Part shown: piece after piece, positions 53,049 through 62,855 of the stretch | How positions within the stretch are numbered: the stretch's first letter is position 1 | Layout: each line of letters begins with the position of its first letter | Source of the DNA: Glaciecola sp947496235 | GTDB lineage: Bacteria; Pseudomonadota; Gammaproteobacteria; Enterobacterales; Alteromonadaceae | Direction of reading: 5' to 3' | DNA length: 64,000 nucleotides | Assembly (NCBI RefSeq): GCF_050306235.1 | Contig: NZ_JBLWFH010000008.1 | Span: 165,607-229,606 of the forward strand | The notes under the pieces: model-generated | Told to the model about the DNA's origin: nothing | Seen by the model: the letters and a program-made list of their open reading frames with translations, nothing else | The model's database searches: none | Made by a program: the position numbers and the translations under genes

Positions 53049-53689
53049 GATATTGCTCCTGCTACTAAAGGAACAAATCTGACTTGACCGATTTCACTTT
53101 GTTGCACTTGCTCACCATCCTTGTTAATTAATACTAATTTCTGCTCTTTTTCACCAACAGGTAAAATCAATCGTCCATTGGGACTCAATTGTTCGACTAG
53201 TGCTTCAGGCACTCTCGATGCTGCTGCTGTCACTATTATGGCATCAAATGGCGCTTTACTTGTCCAACCTTCCCAGCCATCACCATGTTTCATTTTAACG
53301 TTGTGTAAGTCAAGCTGATTCATTCGGCGTTTCGCTTGGAACTGCAAAGATTTAATCCGTTCCACCGAATAAATTTGAGGAAAAAGTTGGGCCAATATCG
53401 CGGTCTGATAACCCGAGCCTGTGCCAATTTCTAACACCTTTTCAATTTTAAATGGCGCTTCCAGTAAATACTGGGTCATCTTAGCCACGGTAAAAGGTTG
53501 TGAAATGGTTTGCCCTTGGCCTATAGGTAATGCATTGTTTTCATACGCTTTGTGTTGAAGAGCTTGGGGAATGAAAAGTTGTCGAGGAGTTCGACTAATG
53601 GTACTTAGGATCAGTTCATTAGTGATTCCCTGAGCTGCCAAATGCTTTACTAATTGTTGGCTATTCCGTGATGTACTATTGGTTGTCAT
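53045..53689 (-). CDS. pcm: Protein-L-isoaspartate O-methyltransferase
   Basis: Repairs isoaspartyl residues with SAM. Motifs: LPIGQGQTISQPFTVAKMTQ, SAM loop VLEIGTGSGYQTAIL, DGWEGWTSKAPFDAIIVTAAA and LNPNGRLILPVG-like end. 214 residues. Part of the surE-pcm-nlpD-rpoS stress block. Confidence 0.95.
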   Translation of the reverse strand: MTTNSTSRNSQQLVKHLAAQGITNELILSTISRTPRQLFIPQALQHKAYENNALPIGQGQTISQPFTVAKMTQYLLEAPFKIEKVLEIGTGSGYQTAILAQLFPQIYSVERIKSLQFQAKRRMNQLDLHNVKMKHGDGWEGWTSKAPFDAIIVTAAASRVPEALVEQLSPNGRLILPVGEKEQKLVLINKDGEQVQQSEIGQVRFVPLVAGAIS

Positions 53690-53694
53690 TATTA

Positions 53695-54438
53695 TTAATC
53701 TTCAAACCACTTTTTCAGAGACATTACCTGCTTATGAACCGTCATATCAGTCGATAACGGACTGACTGAACAGTAGCCATTGGCGACCGCATGAAAATCT
53801 GTGCCTTCTCCGGCATCTAGCTCATTTCCAAGTCTGCCATACCAGAAAATTTGATTTCCAAAGGGATCAATATCTTGCAGCATGGTTTCCGCTCTGTGGC
53901 GTTTCCCGCACCGCGTGGCCATTATACCCTTAATTTCACGAAAAGGCAGATTTGGTACATTTATATTTAGAATCTGATTACTTTCTAATGGATGGTCTTC
54001 AAGGCGCTTGATAATATCAAGGGTAAGCTTGGCGGCAGTTTCAAACTTTTGGTCTTGTTTTGAGCACAAAGACACTGCAATGGCTGGCAGACCCAAATGA
54101 CGTCCTTCCAAAGCCGCAGCTACAGTCCCAGAGTAAATAGTATCATCGCCTAAATTAGGACCATGGTTGATACCAGAAACGACTAAATCCGGCTCTTCAA
54201 AATAACCGCTATTTACCCCTAACTGAACACAATCAGAAGGCGTTCCATTGACCGCGTAAAAACCGTTTTTGGTTTTACTGATGCGTAATGGGCTATGTAG
54301 CGAAAGTGCGTTACTCATGCCGCTACAATTTCTATCGGGTGCAATTACTGTCACATCGAATTCGCCCGATAAATACTCATACATGCAATGCAGGCCTTCA
54401 GCCAAGACCCCATCATCGTTACTCAGTAAAATTCTCAT
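53695..54438 (-). CDS. surE: 5'/3'-nucleotidase SurE
   Basis: Metal-dependent nucleoside monophosphate phosphatase. N-terminal LLSNDDGVLAEG supplies the metal-binding Asp pair; APDRNCSGMSNALSL and VVSGINHGPNLGDDTIYSGTV are family signatures. 247 residues. The ATG overlaps the truD stop by 4 bp. Confidence 0.95.
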   Translation of the reverse strand: MRILLSNDDGVLAEGLHCMYEYLSGEFDVTVIAPDRNCSGMSNALSLHSPLRISKTKNGFYAVNGTPSDCVQLGVNSGYFEEPDLVVSGINHGPNLGDDTIYSGTVAAALEGRHLGLPAIAVSLCSKQDQKFETAAKLTLDIIKRLEDHPLESNQILNINVPNLPFREIKGIMATRCGKRHRAETMLQDIDPFGNQIFWYGRLGNELDAGEGTDFHAVANGYCSVSPLSTDMTVHKQVMSLKKWFED

Positions 54439-55541
54439 TGTTCCTCCGCTGCTTGAACATCAATCATCTCACGCAATACACTAGTAGCAAATGAACCCTT
54501 TGGTAAGGTAAAGGTTAAGGTTAAACAATCCTGTTGTAAATCAACTGTCATGTCTTTTGGAAATAGCATTAAAGGGCGCCTTTCTTGTGTCAGTCCCAGA
54601 TCTTCCAAACAAGCGCATATGTCACTGTGTTGTTGGATAACAGTTTGCTCAAATTCAATCGCTTCCAGTAGTTGGGAATTCGAATCTTTGGTAGATTTTG
54701 GTTTACCCCAAAGAGGCGCTGATAATTGGATATCACGGCTATCTAGGCGTTGCTGATTTTCGTTTAATTGTTCTATTTGGCTGGTAAAAAAACTGTTACT
54801 GCCGCTTAACAGCAAAGTATCGCCGGCTAACACTTTGTTATGGTTTTGAGCTGAAATTCTCGCGCTAACCACTTCATTGAATAACCAACTGCGTAGCGCA
54901 GAGATAACAATATTACGTTTATTTCGATTCCGAATTTGTTCTCCCGCAAGTAATCTTTGCGCTAAGTCTAAATTACCATTTAGATATACTTTGCCATCAC
55001 TGGCGCGCATTTCACCGAAACGCTGCTGACCAAAATAGTTAGGCACGCCTGATGCTCTAATATTCTCAATTCGTTGCAATAGTTTGTCAGCAGAAATTTC
55101 AGAAGTTAAATATACCTTGAGGGTAAATCTATTGGCTTTTAAAACGCCGGTTTTTAACTTTTTATTGTGTAGAGTGGTTTTGAGTATTTTAATCTCGGGA
55201 AAATCAAATGTGCTCCAGTCTGGTTTCGGGCGATTTCCATGATAAACAGAAAACCACTGGATGGTTTTCGCGTACTTATCTTTCCTGCCAGCAAAGCCAA
55301 CATCACGCAGGGGGACTTTAGCAAATTTGGCGATTAACTCGCCCACGTAGGCACTATTCGCATTCACTTTTTCGACTAATAAAAAGCTGTGTTCGCCTTC
55401 GCCACTAGGCTCAAAACCAAGGAGTTCCTCGACAAAAAAATCTTCTGGAGAACGTTTGATTTCGCCTTTTGCTAAAGGCGCGCCGTGTAAATACGCCCAA
55501 TGATCGGTCGATAAATGAGTTTGAGTTGTCGGCATAGTCAT
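54435..55541 (-). CDS. truD: tRNA pseudouridine(13) synthase TruD
   Basis: Makes pseudouridine 13 in tRNA-Glu. Catalytic Asp is in FAGRKDKYAKTIQWFSV (about 80); NYFGQQRFG and the insertion domain follow. 368 residues, family-typical. Start ATG at 55541, 6 bp after ispF. Confidence 0.93.
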   Translation of the reverse strand: MTMPTTQTHLSTDHWAYLHGAPLAKGEIKRSPEDFFVEELLGFEPSGEGEHSFLLVEKVNANSAYVGELIAKFAKVPLRDVGFAGRKDKYAKTIQWFSVYHGNRPKPDWSTFDFPEIKILKTTLHNKKLKTGVLKANRFTLKVYLTSEISADKLLQRIENIRASGVPNYFGQQRFGEMRASDGKVYLNGNLDLAQRLLAGEQIRNRNKRNIVISALRSWLFNEVVSARISAQNHNKVLAGDTLLLSGSNSFFTSQIEQLNENQQRLDSRDIQLSAPLWGKPKSTKDSNSQLLEAIEFEQTVIQQHSDICACLEDLGLTQERRPLMLFPKDMTVDLQQDCLTLTFTLPKGSFATSVLREMIDVQAAEEQ

Positions 55542-55547
55542 ATAGTT

Positions 55548-56030
55548 TTACTTTTGTGATGCAAGGAGCACAACCGCATCCACTGCGATGCCTTCTTTTC
55601 TACCAACAAACCCCAACTTTTCTGTGGTAGTTGCCTTTACACTGATTTGCTCAAGTTGGACTTCAAGACCAGATGCGATATTTTGACGCATGTCTAAAAT
55701 ATGAGGTGCTAATTTAGGTGCCTGGGCTGCAATAGTGATATCAGCGTTATTTAGTCGATAGCCTTTTTGTTTTATTAGGGAATAAACGTGTTGTAACAAC
55801 AGCATGGAATCAGCACTTTCATATTGGCTGTCAGTATCTGGAAAATGATGACCAATATCACCTAGAGCTAAAGCTCCGAGCAATGCATCTGAGAGTGCAT
55901 GTAAAGCAACGTCTCCGTCGGAATGTGCTATTAGACCTTGTTCATGCGCAATTTTTTGTCCACATAAAACAATAGGGCCATCGCCACCAAACTTATGTAC
56001 GTCATATCCGTGTCCAATTCTGATATCCAA
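55548..56030 (-). CDS. ispF: 2-C-methyl-D-erythritol 2,4-cyclodiphosphate synthase
   Basis: MEP-pathway step five. Zinc ligands in IGHGYDVHKFGG (Asp8, His10) and HSDGDVALHALSDALLGA; FPDTD, KATTTEKLGFVGRKEGI complete the signature. 160 residues. Directly follows ispD. Confidence 0.96.
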   Translation of the reverse strand: MDIRIGHGYDVHKFGGDGPIVLCGQKIAHEQGLIAHSDGDVALHALSDALLGALALGDIGHHFPDTDSQYESADSMLLLQHVYSLIKQKGYRLNNADITIAAQAPKLAPHILDMRQNIASGLEVQLEQISVKATTTEKLGFVGRKEGIAVDAVVLLASQK

Positions 56031-56726
56031 CTAATCGCTCTCCATTTGGTTTAGATAAAATTCAACAAGGGGTAAATCTTGCGGCTGAGTAACTTTCATA
56101 TTTGCAGCTTCACCAACGACTAACTTAACATCAATTCCTTGTATTTCCATGGCAGATGCTTCATCAGTAATCATAATGTTTAAAGCCAACGCCTGACTAA
56201 TGGCATTATGAAGCGCTTGGGTTTTAAACATTTGTGGCGTCTGCGCCATCCATATTCGATTTCGGTCTAGGGTTTTATCAACACTCCCGTCATGGGATTG
56301 TTTTATAGTATCGGTTGCAGGTAAGGCTAAGATACCACCGTCTGTATTTTTTACTTGGTCAATCAATCTACTTATCGCTTCCATCGATAAACCAGGGCGA
56401 GCCGCATCGTGCACCAAAACCCATTCAGAATTCAATGTGGTTTTTGCATATTCAATTCCTGCCAATACAGAATCTGCTCTTTCAGCCCCACCAATGACAA
56501 CATGAACCTGAGAATTTGTAGCCACAGATAATTGGCTAAATGTCTTATCTTCAGGATGAATAACCACAATGATCTGCTCAATCTTAGGATGTTGTAAAAA
56601 GGTATCTATGCAGTATTCAATCAGGTATTTGTCAGCGACTTTCAAGTATTGTTTGGGTATTTGCGACTGCATTCGAGTGCCTATACCCGCAGCGGGAATA
56701 ACAGCGGTGTAGGATGTGGTGGTCAA
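56031..56726 (-). CDS. ispD: MEP cytidylyltransferase
   Basis: Transfers CMP to 2-C-methylerythritol 4-phosphate. Nucleotide loop VIPAAGIGTRMQSQIPKQYL, LVHDAARPGLS and DEASAMEIQG are typical. 231 residues. Adjacent to ispF with no gap and 5 bp after ftsB. Confidence 0.96.
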   Translation of the reverse strand: MTTTSYTAVIPAAGIGTRMQSQIPKQYLKVADKYLIEYCIDTFLQHPKIEQIIVVIHPEDKTFSQLSVATNSQVHVVIGGAERADSVLAGIEYAKTTLNSEWVLVHDAARPGLSMEAISRLIDQVKNTDGGILALPATDTIKQSHDGSVDKTLDRNRIWMAQTPQMFKTQALHNAISQALALNIMITDEASAMEIQGIDVKLVVGEAANMKVTQPQDLPLVEFYLNQMESD

Positions 56727-56730
56727 TTTT

Positions 56731-57015
56731 CTACTGCTCTTTGGGGATGATTCTAAAAAAAGTTTCGCCCTCTTTTATTAAACCTAGTTCGTTTCGGGCT
56801 CTTTCTTCCATTGACTCTAAGCCCGATTCTAAATCTTCGATATCGGCTCTGAGTAATTGATTTCTTTGTGTTAGCTTGGCGTTTTGTTGCTGCATGAGAT
56901 CGATTTGTTGTTGCATTTGACGATAGTCGGCAATGCTATTTTTTCCAAACCACAAACGGTATTGGAGCAAGCCCAACAGCACTAGCAACACTAATCCAAC
57001 CCATTTATGTTTCAT
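56731..57015 (-). CDS. ftsB: Cell-division protein FtsB
   Basis: 94-residue single-pass protein of the FtsQLB complex. One N-terminal helix (WVGLVLLVLLGLLQYRLWFG), then a coiled coil (DYRQMQQQIDLMQQQNAKL) and the conserved EERARNELGLIKEGETFFR end. ATG 57015 follows GGGG; an in-frame upstream start at 57066 adds 17 unconserved residues. Confidence 0.93.
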   Translation of the reverse strand: MKHKWVGLVLLVLLGLLQYRLWFGKNSIADYRQMQQQIDLMQQQNAKLTQRNQLLRADIEDLESGLESMEERARNELGLIKEGETFFRIIPKEQ

Positions 57016-57492
57016 AAAAACCCCGCAGCAAAATCGCTTGCGGTTATTGTACTGTGCTTTAGACAATCAAGCAAAATCTTGTCAACCTTTACTAAAGTTT
57101 AAGAAGCTGGTTAAAAATTCCTGGCATCAGAAAAACATTGGCAGTCTAAAATCGAAAAAAATTACTTTTTGTATCGAGGTTTATTATCCTAAATTTTGCT
57201 TAATATTGCCGTTTTTTAACCGGCTTATTTCAAATTGGCGCTTATTTGTCAAAAGCCTTGCTAATTTCGTTTCACGTTTGCATTTTAACTCATTCACTGT
57301 CAGCCTGTTAAAGCCACGCTCTAACTAAAAGTGCTTATTTACCCTATATTTCTAATGATAGAATATGGGGTTTTTGGCAAACCGAAAATTTACATTATGA
57401 ACAATTTTTGCGACTTGTTACGTATGTAAATTGAAATATTTATTCGGTTTCTTACTTAAGAAAAGTTATCAACCCTAACCAAGAGGATGTTC
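57016..57492 (+). promoter_or_regulatory. Gap between ftsB and putA with an inverted repeat
   Basis: No gene is visible. AATTTACAT (57387-57395) and ATGTAAATT (57424-57432) are perfect 9-bp arms 28 bp apart, about 60-105 bp before the putA start; they could be an operator for a proline-responsive regulator. No sigma54 promoter was found. Confidence 0.35.
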
Positions 57493-60400
57493 ATGTTAAT
57501 TGACGGCAACTTATCTACAATTTCTCCAATGCGTCAGAAAATCCGCGAATTCCACAGAATCAATGAATCCCAAATAATAGACTACATTTTGCCTGAAGCA
57601 GAAGTATCCATGACTGCCCGAAGCCGAGCATGGGAACGAGCAAGAAATATGGTGTTGCGAATTCGTAAGGAAAACAAAGCGCATGGGGGCGTGGACGCCT
57701 TACTTAATGAATATTCTCTTTCTACCTCTGAAGGCGTGGTATTGATGTGCTTGGCTGAAGCCTTATTGCGCGTGCCAGATAAGAAAACCCAAGACGAATT
57801 AATTCGCGACAAACTTTCAAAAGGAAAGTGGGCGCCGCATTTGGGAAATAGTGATTCACTATTTGTTAATGCCAGTGCATGGGGGTTGATGTTCACTGGT
57901 AACATGGTGACCTACAGTGATAAGAAGAAACAACATCAAATTGGCCTATTGAAGAAAACCTTGGGCCGATTGGGAGAACCTGTCATTCGCCGGTCTATGA
58001 ACATTGCTATGAAAGTAATGGGTAGACAGTTTGTAATGGGTGAAACCATTGAAGACGCCTGTGAACGAGCGGAAGAAAAAGAAAAGCAAGGCTATGTGTA
58101 TTCTTATGACATGTTAGGCGAAGCGGCGCGTACTGAAAAAGATGCTCAGCGTTACTACGATTCCTATTCAAAAGCGATAAAGGTTATAGGTAAAGCAGCC
58201 AATCAGCGAGGACCTAGAAAGAGTCCTGGAATTTCGGTGAAATTGTCCGCTATTCATCCCAGATTTGACTTTAAAAAGCGTGATACCGTTGTAGATGAGA
58301 TTTCGGAACGACTTAAATCTTTGTGTCTAATGGCGAAAGAATACGATATCGGCCTGACAGTAGACGCCGAAGAGTCAGAGCGATTGGACATTTCGTTGGA
58401 TATTATTGAAAAGGTCTTTACTGATGAAGATCTAAAGGGTTGGACTGGTTTTGGAATAGCGGTGCAAGCCTATCAAAAACGCGCTATTTACGTGATTGAA
58501 TGGATAAGAGAGCTTACCCTGCAGCAGAAAAAGAAGATGATGGTAAGGTTGGTAAAAGGGGCTTATTGGGACACTGAGATTAAACACAGTCAGCAAGGTG
58601 GATTTGAAGATTTTCCTGTTTTTACTCGCAAATCTTCTACAGACGTTTCTTATCATGCTTGTGCTAACCGTTTACTTGCGTACAGAGACAGTATTTATCC
58701 CCAGTTTGCGACCCACAATGCTTACACCGCCTCTGTCATTTTGGAGCTAGCGGGTGACGATAAACAAGATTTTGAATTTCAGTGCCTCCACGGCATGGGT
58801 GATACTCTTTATGATCAAATAGTAACTGAAGATAAGATTCAATGTCGCGTGTATGCACCTGTTGGTGAGCATGAGGATTTATTGGCTTATTTAGTACGTC
58901 GTTTGCTGGAAAATGGCGCTAATTCATCTTTTGTAAACGCTATTGTCGATGATACTAAAGAGGTTGAAGAGTTACTTATTGACCCAGTAGAGCGTACTCA
59001 ACGACTATCGAATCGCGCCAACGATCAGATTGCCAATCCAACAGAATTATATGGAACGGAAAGGGCGAACAGTAAAGGTCTTGATTTATACGATGTTAAT
59101 GCGTTGACAAATGCGCAATTTAATATGCAAAAGTGGTTTGCCAATCAGCAAAGAACTCTTGATACCCAAGAAGCTGAAAAAGCAGATATGCAAATCATTA
59201 ATCCTGCAAATCTTGACGAAGTTATTGGTTATCATAATTTCGATTCCCCAGAGCAAATGAAGGAAAAATTGCAATTAGCCGAAAGCGCATTCGAAGAGTG
59301 GTCGAAAACACCGGTGAAAGACAGGGCTGAAATATTGCTTCGCACTGCTGATATTCTTGAACGTCACATGGATGAACTTATCGCAATCTGTATAAAAGAA
59401 GCAGGCAAGGTAGCCCAAGATGGTATTGATGAAATCAGGGAAGCAGTAGATTTTTGTCGCTATTATGCCGCCAGAGCAATTGAATTAGCCAAAAACGACA
59501 AGCTGGAGCCTCGCGGTGTTATTTTATGTATCAGTCCGTGGAATTTTCCATTGGCAATCTTTTTAGGTCAGGTGGCTGCTGCTGTCGTAACCGGGAACAC
59601 TGTCCTTGCCAAACCAGCAGAGCAAACCAGTAAAATTGCACAGCGGGCAATTGAGCTAATGGGTAGCATAGGCTTGCCCGAACATGTGGTGCAACTCATT
59701 ATTGCTAAGGGGCCAGCTGTTGGCGATACCTTGTTGTCAGAACACAGCGTGCAAGGTGTCATGTTTACGGGGTCTACCCAAACTGGCACATTGATCAGCC
59801 AAAAATTAGCAGAACGCGGTGTAGGCCAGGTGCCACTGATCGCGGAAACCGGTGGTCAAAATTGCATGATCGTAGATTCTACAGCCTTACCGGAACAGGT
59901 GGTTGATGACATAGTTAACTCGGGATTTCAAAGTGCTGGGCAACGATGTTCGGCATTAAGAGTTTTGTATTTACAGGAAGAAATAGCCGATAAAATCATC
60001 GACATGCTTTGTGGTGCCATGAAAGAATTGAAGATTGGTGATCCTCAATGGTTGTCAACGGACATTGGTCCAGTTATCGACGAGCGTGCGTTAAAAACCT
60101 TAACTGAGCATGCCAAGAAAATGGAAAGCTCAGCGAAAATTCTTCACAAGTGTGAATTGGATAGTGATCTAAATGGACACTTTTTCGCTCCTCATCTTAT
60201 TGAAATCAATAGTATTCATGATCTTGAGAAAGAAGTGTTTGGCCCAATCGTGCATGTTATCCGCTACAAATCAAAGGATCTCGATAAGGTAATTGAAGAT
60301 ATCAATGGAACTGGTTACGGCTTGACCATGGGAGTCCATTCACGGATTGAAGAGCGTGGACATGAACTGGCGAAGTTATCCAAAGCGGGGAATGTCTATA

Positions 60401-61299
60401 TTAATCGAAATATGATCGGTGCTATCGTTGGCGTGCAACCTTTTGGTGGTCGAGGACTTTCCGGAACAGGACCCAAAGCCGGTGGTCCAAATTACCTATC
60501 GCGTCTTATGGCCGAAAAGGCAACACCAGATCTAGAACCTTTAAATGAGAGTTTTGAGGATGATAAAGCCTTAGTAAGTACCAAAAATGACTATGAAGCT
60601 GTAGAACGTCTAATGACGGCCGCAATGGCGGAAGAACAACCTTGGCGATTGTCTTCTTTAACATCTCGAATTTCTTGGATTCGACAGTTGCTGGCCAAAA
60701 TAGCGCAGGTAGAAAGTGTTGGCGAGTTAGCTGACGACTTGGATCGAACCTTAGCAAGTGCAAGAGCCCAATTAATGAGCATTGAGCGTCAATTGAAAAA
60801 ACCAACGCAACTGCCAGGTCCAACAGGGGAATCCAATACTCTGCATTTAGAACCTAGAGGCATTTTAGTGACCTTTGCGGATAAAGACGTGACCTTTGAA
60901 TATTGGATGCTCTCAATAGTGACAGCTTTGGCAACGGGCAATATAGTGATTTCTGTTGTGTCTGATTTGTTTTACGAAGAAGCAAAAGAAGTTCAGGACA
61001 AGCTCGAACTAACCGGTGCACCTAAAGATATTTTCCAAGTAGCTAAGTTGCAACATTTAGAAGCCCTGTTAGAACACCCTGGACTTGCCGGTGTAGTCAT
61101 TGATAGCAATACTTCGAGAATTGCCAGTGTGGCACTAAAGCTGGCCTCGCGAGAGGGCGCTATACTGCCTATGATTACCGCCGAGTATAACGATAATCTT
61201 ATCAAACGACTGATGACCGAGAAAACCATCAGTATAGATACTACTGCTTCTGGCGGTAATACTTCATTGATGACCTTAACCGATGAAGATGAAGATTAA
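57493..61299 (+). CDS. putA: Bifunctional proline dehydrogenase / P5C dehydrogenase PutA
   Basis: Oxidises proline to glutamate. An N-terminal arm and FAD proline dehydrogenase barrel (about 1-500; LTVDAEESERLD, VRLVKGAYWDTEIK, FATHN), an aldehyde dehydrogenase domain (about 570-1030; LIAETGGQN with Glu, SAGQRCSALRV with catalytic Cys, PFGGRGLSGTGPKAGG), then a C-terminal ALDH-like domain of about 230 residues. 1268 residues. There is no ribbon-helix-helix at the N terminus, so it cannot repress its own gene. ATG 57493 has AGAGG six bases upstream. Confidence 0.95.
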   Translation: MLIDGNLSTISPMRQKIREFHRINESQIIDYILPEAEVSMTARSRAWERARNMVLRIRKENKAHGGVDALLNEYSLSTSEGVVLMCLAEALLRVPDKKTQDELIRDKLSKGKWAPHLGNSDSLFVNASAWGLMFTGNMVTYSDKKKQHQIGLLKKTLGRLGEPVIRRSMNIAMKVMGRQFVMGETIEDACERAEEKEKQGYVYSYDMLGEAARTEKDAQRYYDSYSKAIKVIGKAANQRGPRKSPGISVKLSAIHPRFDFKKRDTVVDEISERLKSLCLMAKEYDIGLTVDAEESERLDISLDIIEKVFTDEDLKGWTGFGIAVQAYQKRAIYVIEWIRELTLQQKKKMMVRLVKGAYWDTEIKHSQQGGFEDFPVFTRKSSTDVSYHACANRLLAYRDSIYPQFATHNAYTASVILELAGDDKQDFEFQCLHGMGDTLYDQIVTEDKIQCRVYAPVGEHEDLLAYLVRRLLENGANSSFVNAIVDDTKEVEELLIDPVERTQRLSNRANDQIANPTELYGTERANSKGLDLYDVNALTNAQFNMQKWFANQQRTLDTQEAEKADMQIINPANLDEVIGYHNFDSPEQMKEKLQLAESAFEEWSKTPVKDRAEILLRTADILERHMDELIAICIKEAGKVAQDGIDEIREAVDFCRYYAARAIELAKNDKLEPRGVILCISPWNFPLAIFLGQVAAAVVTGNTVLAKPAEQTSKIAQRAIELMGSIGLPEHVVQLIIAKGPAVGDTLLSEHSVQGVMFTGSTQTGTLISQKLAERGVGQVPLIAETGGQNCMIVDSTALPEQVVDDIVNSGFQSAGQRCSALRVLYLQEEIADKIIDMLCGAMKELKIGDPQWLSTDIGPVIDERALKTLTEHAKKMESSAKILHKCELDSDLNGHFFAPHLIEINSIHDLEKEVFGPIVHVIRYKSKDLDKVIEDINGTGYGLTMGVHSRIEERGHELAKLSKAGNVYINRNMIGAIVGVQPFGGRGLSGTGPKAGGPNYLSRLMAEKATPDLEPLNESFEDDKALVSTKNDYEAVERLMTAAMAEEQPWRLSSLTSRISWIRQLLAKIAQVESVGELADDLDRTLASARAQLMSIERQLKKPTQLPGPTGESNTLHLEPRGILVTFADKDVTFEYWMLSIVTALATGNIVISVVSDLFYEEAKEVQDKLELTGAPKDIFQVAKLQHLEALLEHPGLAGVVIDSNTSRIASVALKLASREGAILPMITAEYNDNLIKRLMTEKTISIDTTASGGNTSLMTLTDEDED

Positions 61300-61364
61300 G
61301 CTTTATCAAATTAAGTGGTATGCTTGTTAAATTACAAGTGTAGATCCTATGAGAGTTCTGGTGG

Positions 61365-62855
61365 ATGGAAATTGAGTTAAAGTTAGCTGTTGAAGGTAAT
61401 GCTTTGGCTGCTTTGCAAGAGAGGGTCATCCCTGAGTTGGATGCTAAATGCAAGTATTCTGAAAAAGACGTCTTTAATGAATATTTTGACACGCCAGAAC
61501 TGCTGCTTAGAGAACGTAAGATTGGGTTCAGGGTTCGAACGCAAAAAGGGAAATACGAGCAAACGGTAAAAACCCAAGGACAAGTGCAAGGCGGTGTACA
61601 TCAACGCCCTGAATTTAATATTGCCCTTGAGAAGCCCATTCCTGATCTGCTTAGATTTGATCGGGACTTGTGGGCAGAGGATTTTGACGTAGAAGCGGTA
61701 AACCAAAGCCTGTCGAAAGTATTTACTACCCATTTTCATCGCCATCAATTTGAAATTATCATGGAGCAAGGCGTAGTTGAGCTTGTCTATGATGTTGGTG
61801 AGGTGCAAACCGAACAGTCTACTCTTGAGATCAACGAAATTGAGCTTGAACTTAAAAAAGGCAATGAATCCCTATTATTTGCTATTGCTGAAAAAATTAT
61901 CAAATACGTAGAAGTTCGATTAAGTAACAGTTCGAAAGCAGCAAGAGGCTATCGACTGTTAAAAGGTCAACAAGCGTCGAGTAAAAAGTTACCTAAATTT
62001 TTGGCCTTGGGACAAGACGATAGCACGGAAGAAGGCTTAACCAAATCTATCAGTTGTGCGTTAGAGCATTGGCAATATCATCAAAGCGTGTTCCTTCAAA
62101 CAGGAGAAGAAAAAGCGCTATCTCAAATTAGAGAAAGTATTGCTTTATTGCTACAAGGTGTGTCCTTATATCTCCCTGTGTTACAAACTGACGAATTGCT
62201 AAAACTACACAAAAAACTATTGAAGCTAATGCAACAATGGAAGTGGACAGAAGATCTTCAAACCATTCACAGATTGCGTTCCAAAAAAGGTGCATTTAGT
62301 CGACGTATCCCTAAAGAACAGGGAGTAATGAATTACTTGTTAGGTCGCAGAGAAGGTCTGCTAGTTGCCCATGAACCAAGAACCTTGATGCTGACAAAAG
62401 AATCTACCGGTGTTCAGTTGCTTGCGTCAAAATTACTGATTGAAAAGCCTTGGCGAGAACAAAATACAGGGGCTGAAATCCCAGTTCGAAAACATGCTAA
62501 CGGTTGGCTATCGCAGACTTGGCAAACTGTTATGCAATCATTGCCACGAGACAAAAATATGAATACGTCGAACTATTTGGCGGTGGAAGTATTACTCAAG
62601 CAGTCATTAATCAACGGTTTTTTACTCGGTGATCTTTTTACCGAAACTCGCGGCACCTTTAGAACGCCTTGGATAGATCTACAACAAGGTATTAATGAAT
62701 TAAAAGCCATAGTCTATTTAAAAGATGCCTTAGGTGAGTTCGATGTAGATGAACCTCATGATTTCAAATTATGGTTAGATGAAAAAAACAACATTCTCAT
62801 TAATGTTATGGAGCGCTCCCGAGAAGTTGCCATGCAAGCTGAGACCTATTGGTAA
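61365..62855 (+). CDS. ygiF: CYTH-CHAD inorganic triphosphatase
   Basis: N-terminal CYTH tunnel domain with MEIELKL (the ExExK motif), FDTPELLLRERKIGFRVR, and KYEQTVKTQG; C-terminal CHAD helical domain (about 210-496) rich in His and basic residues. E. coli YgiF hydrolyses inorganic triphosphate. 496 residues, near the usual length. The start is ATG with TGGTGG upstream. Overlaps the convergent gene by 10 bp. Confidence 0.87.
   Translation: MEIELKLAVEGNALAALQERVIPELDAKCKYSEKDVFNEYFDTPELLLRERKIGFRVRTQKGKYEQTVKTQGQVQGGVHQRPEFNIALEKPIPDLLRFDRDLWAEDFDVEAVNQSLSKVFTTHFHRHQFEIIMEQGVVELVYDVGEVQTEQSTLEINEIELELKKGNESLLFAIAEKIIKYVEVRLSNSSKAARGYRLLKGQQASSKKLPKFLALGQDDSTEEGLTKSISCALEHWQYHQSVFLQTGEEKALSQIRESIALLLQGVSLYLPVLQTDELLKLHKKLLKLMQQWKWTEDLQTIHRLRSKKGAFSRRIPKEQGVMNYLLGRREGLLVAHEPRTLMLTKESTGVQLLASKLLIEKPWREQNTGAEIPVRKHANGWLSQTWQTVMQSLPRDKNMNTSNYLAVEVLLKQSLINGFLLGDLFTETRGTFRTPWIDLQQGINELKAIVYLKDALGEFDVDEPHDFKLWLDEKNNILINVMERSREVAMQAETYW

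Noticed and set aside
57067..57480. Sigma54 promoter before putA (TGGCAT and TGGCGC pieces)
   Set aside because: No GC doublet at ten bases after GG in any of them.
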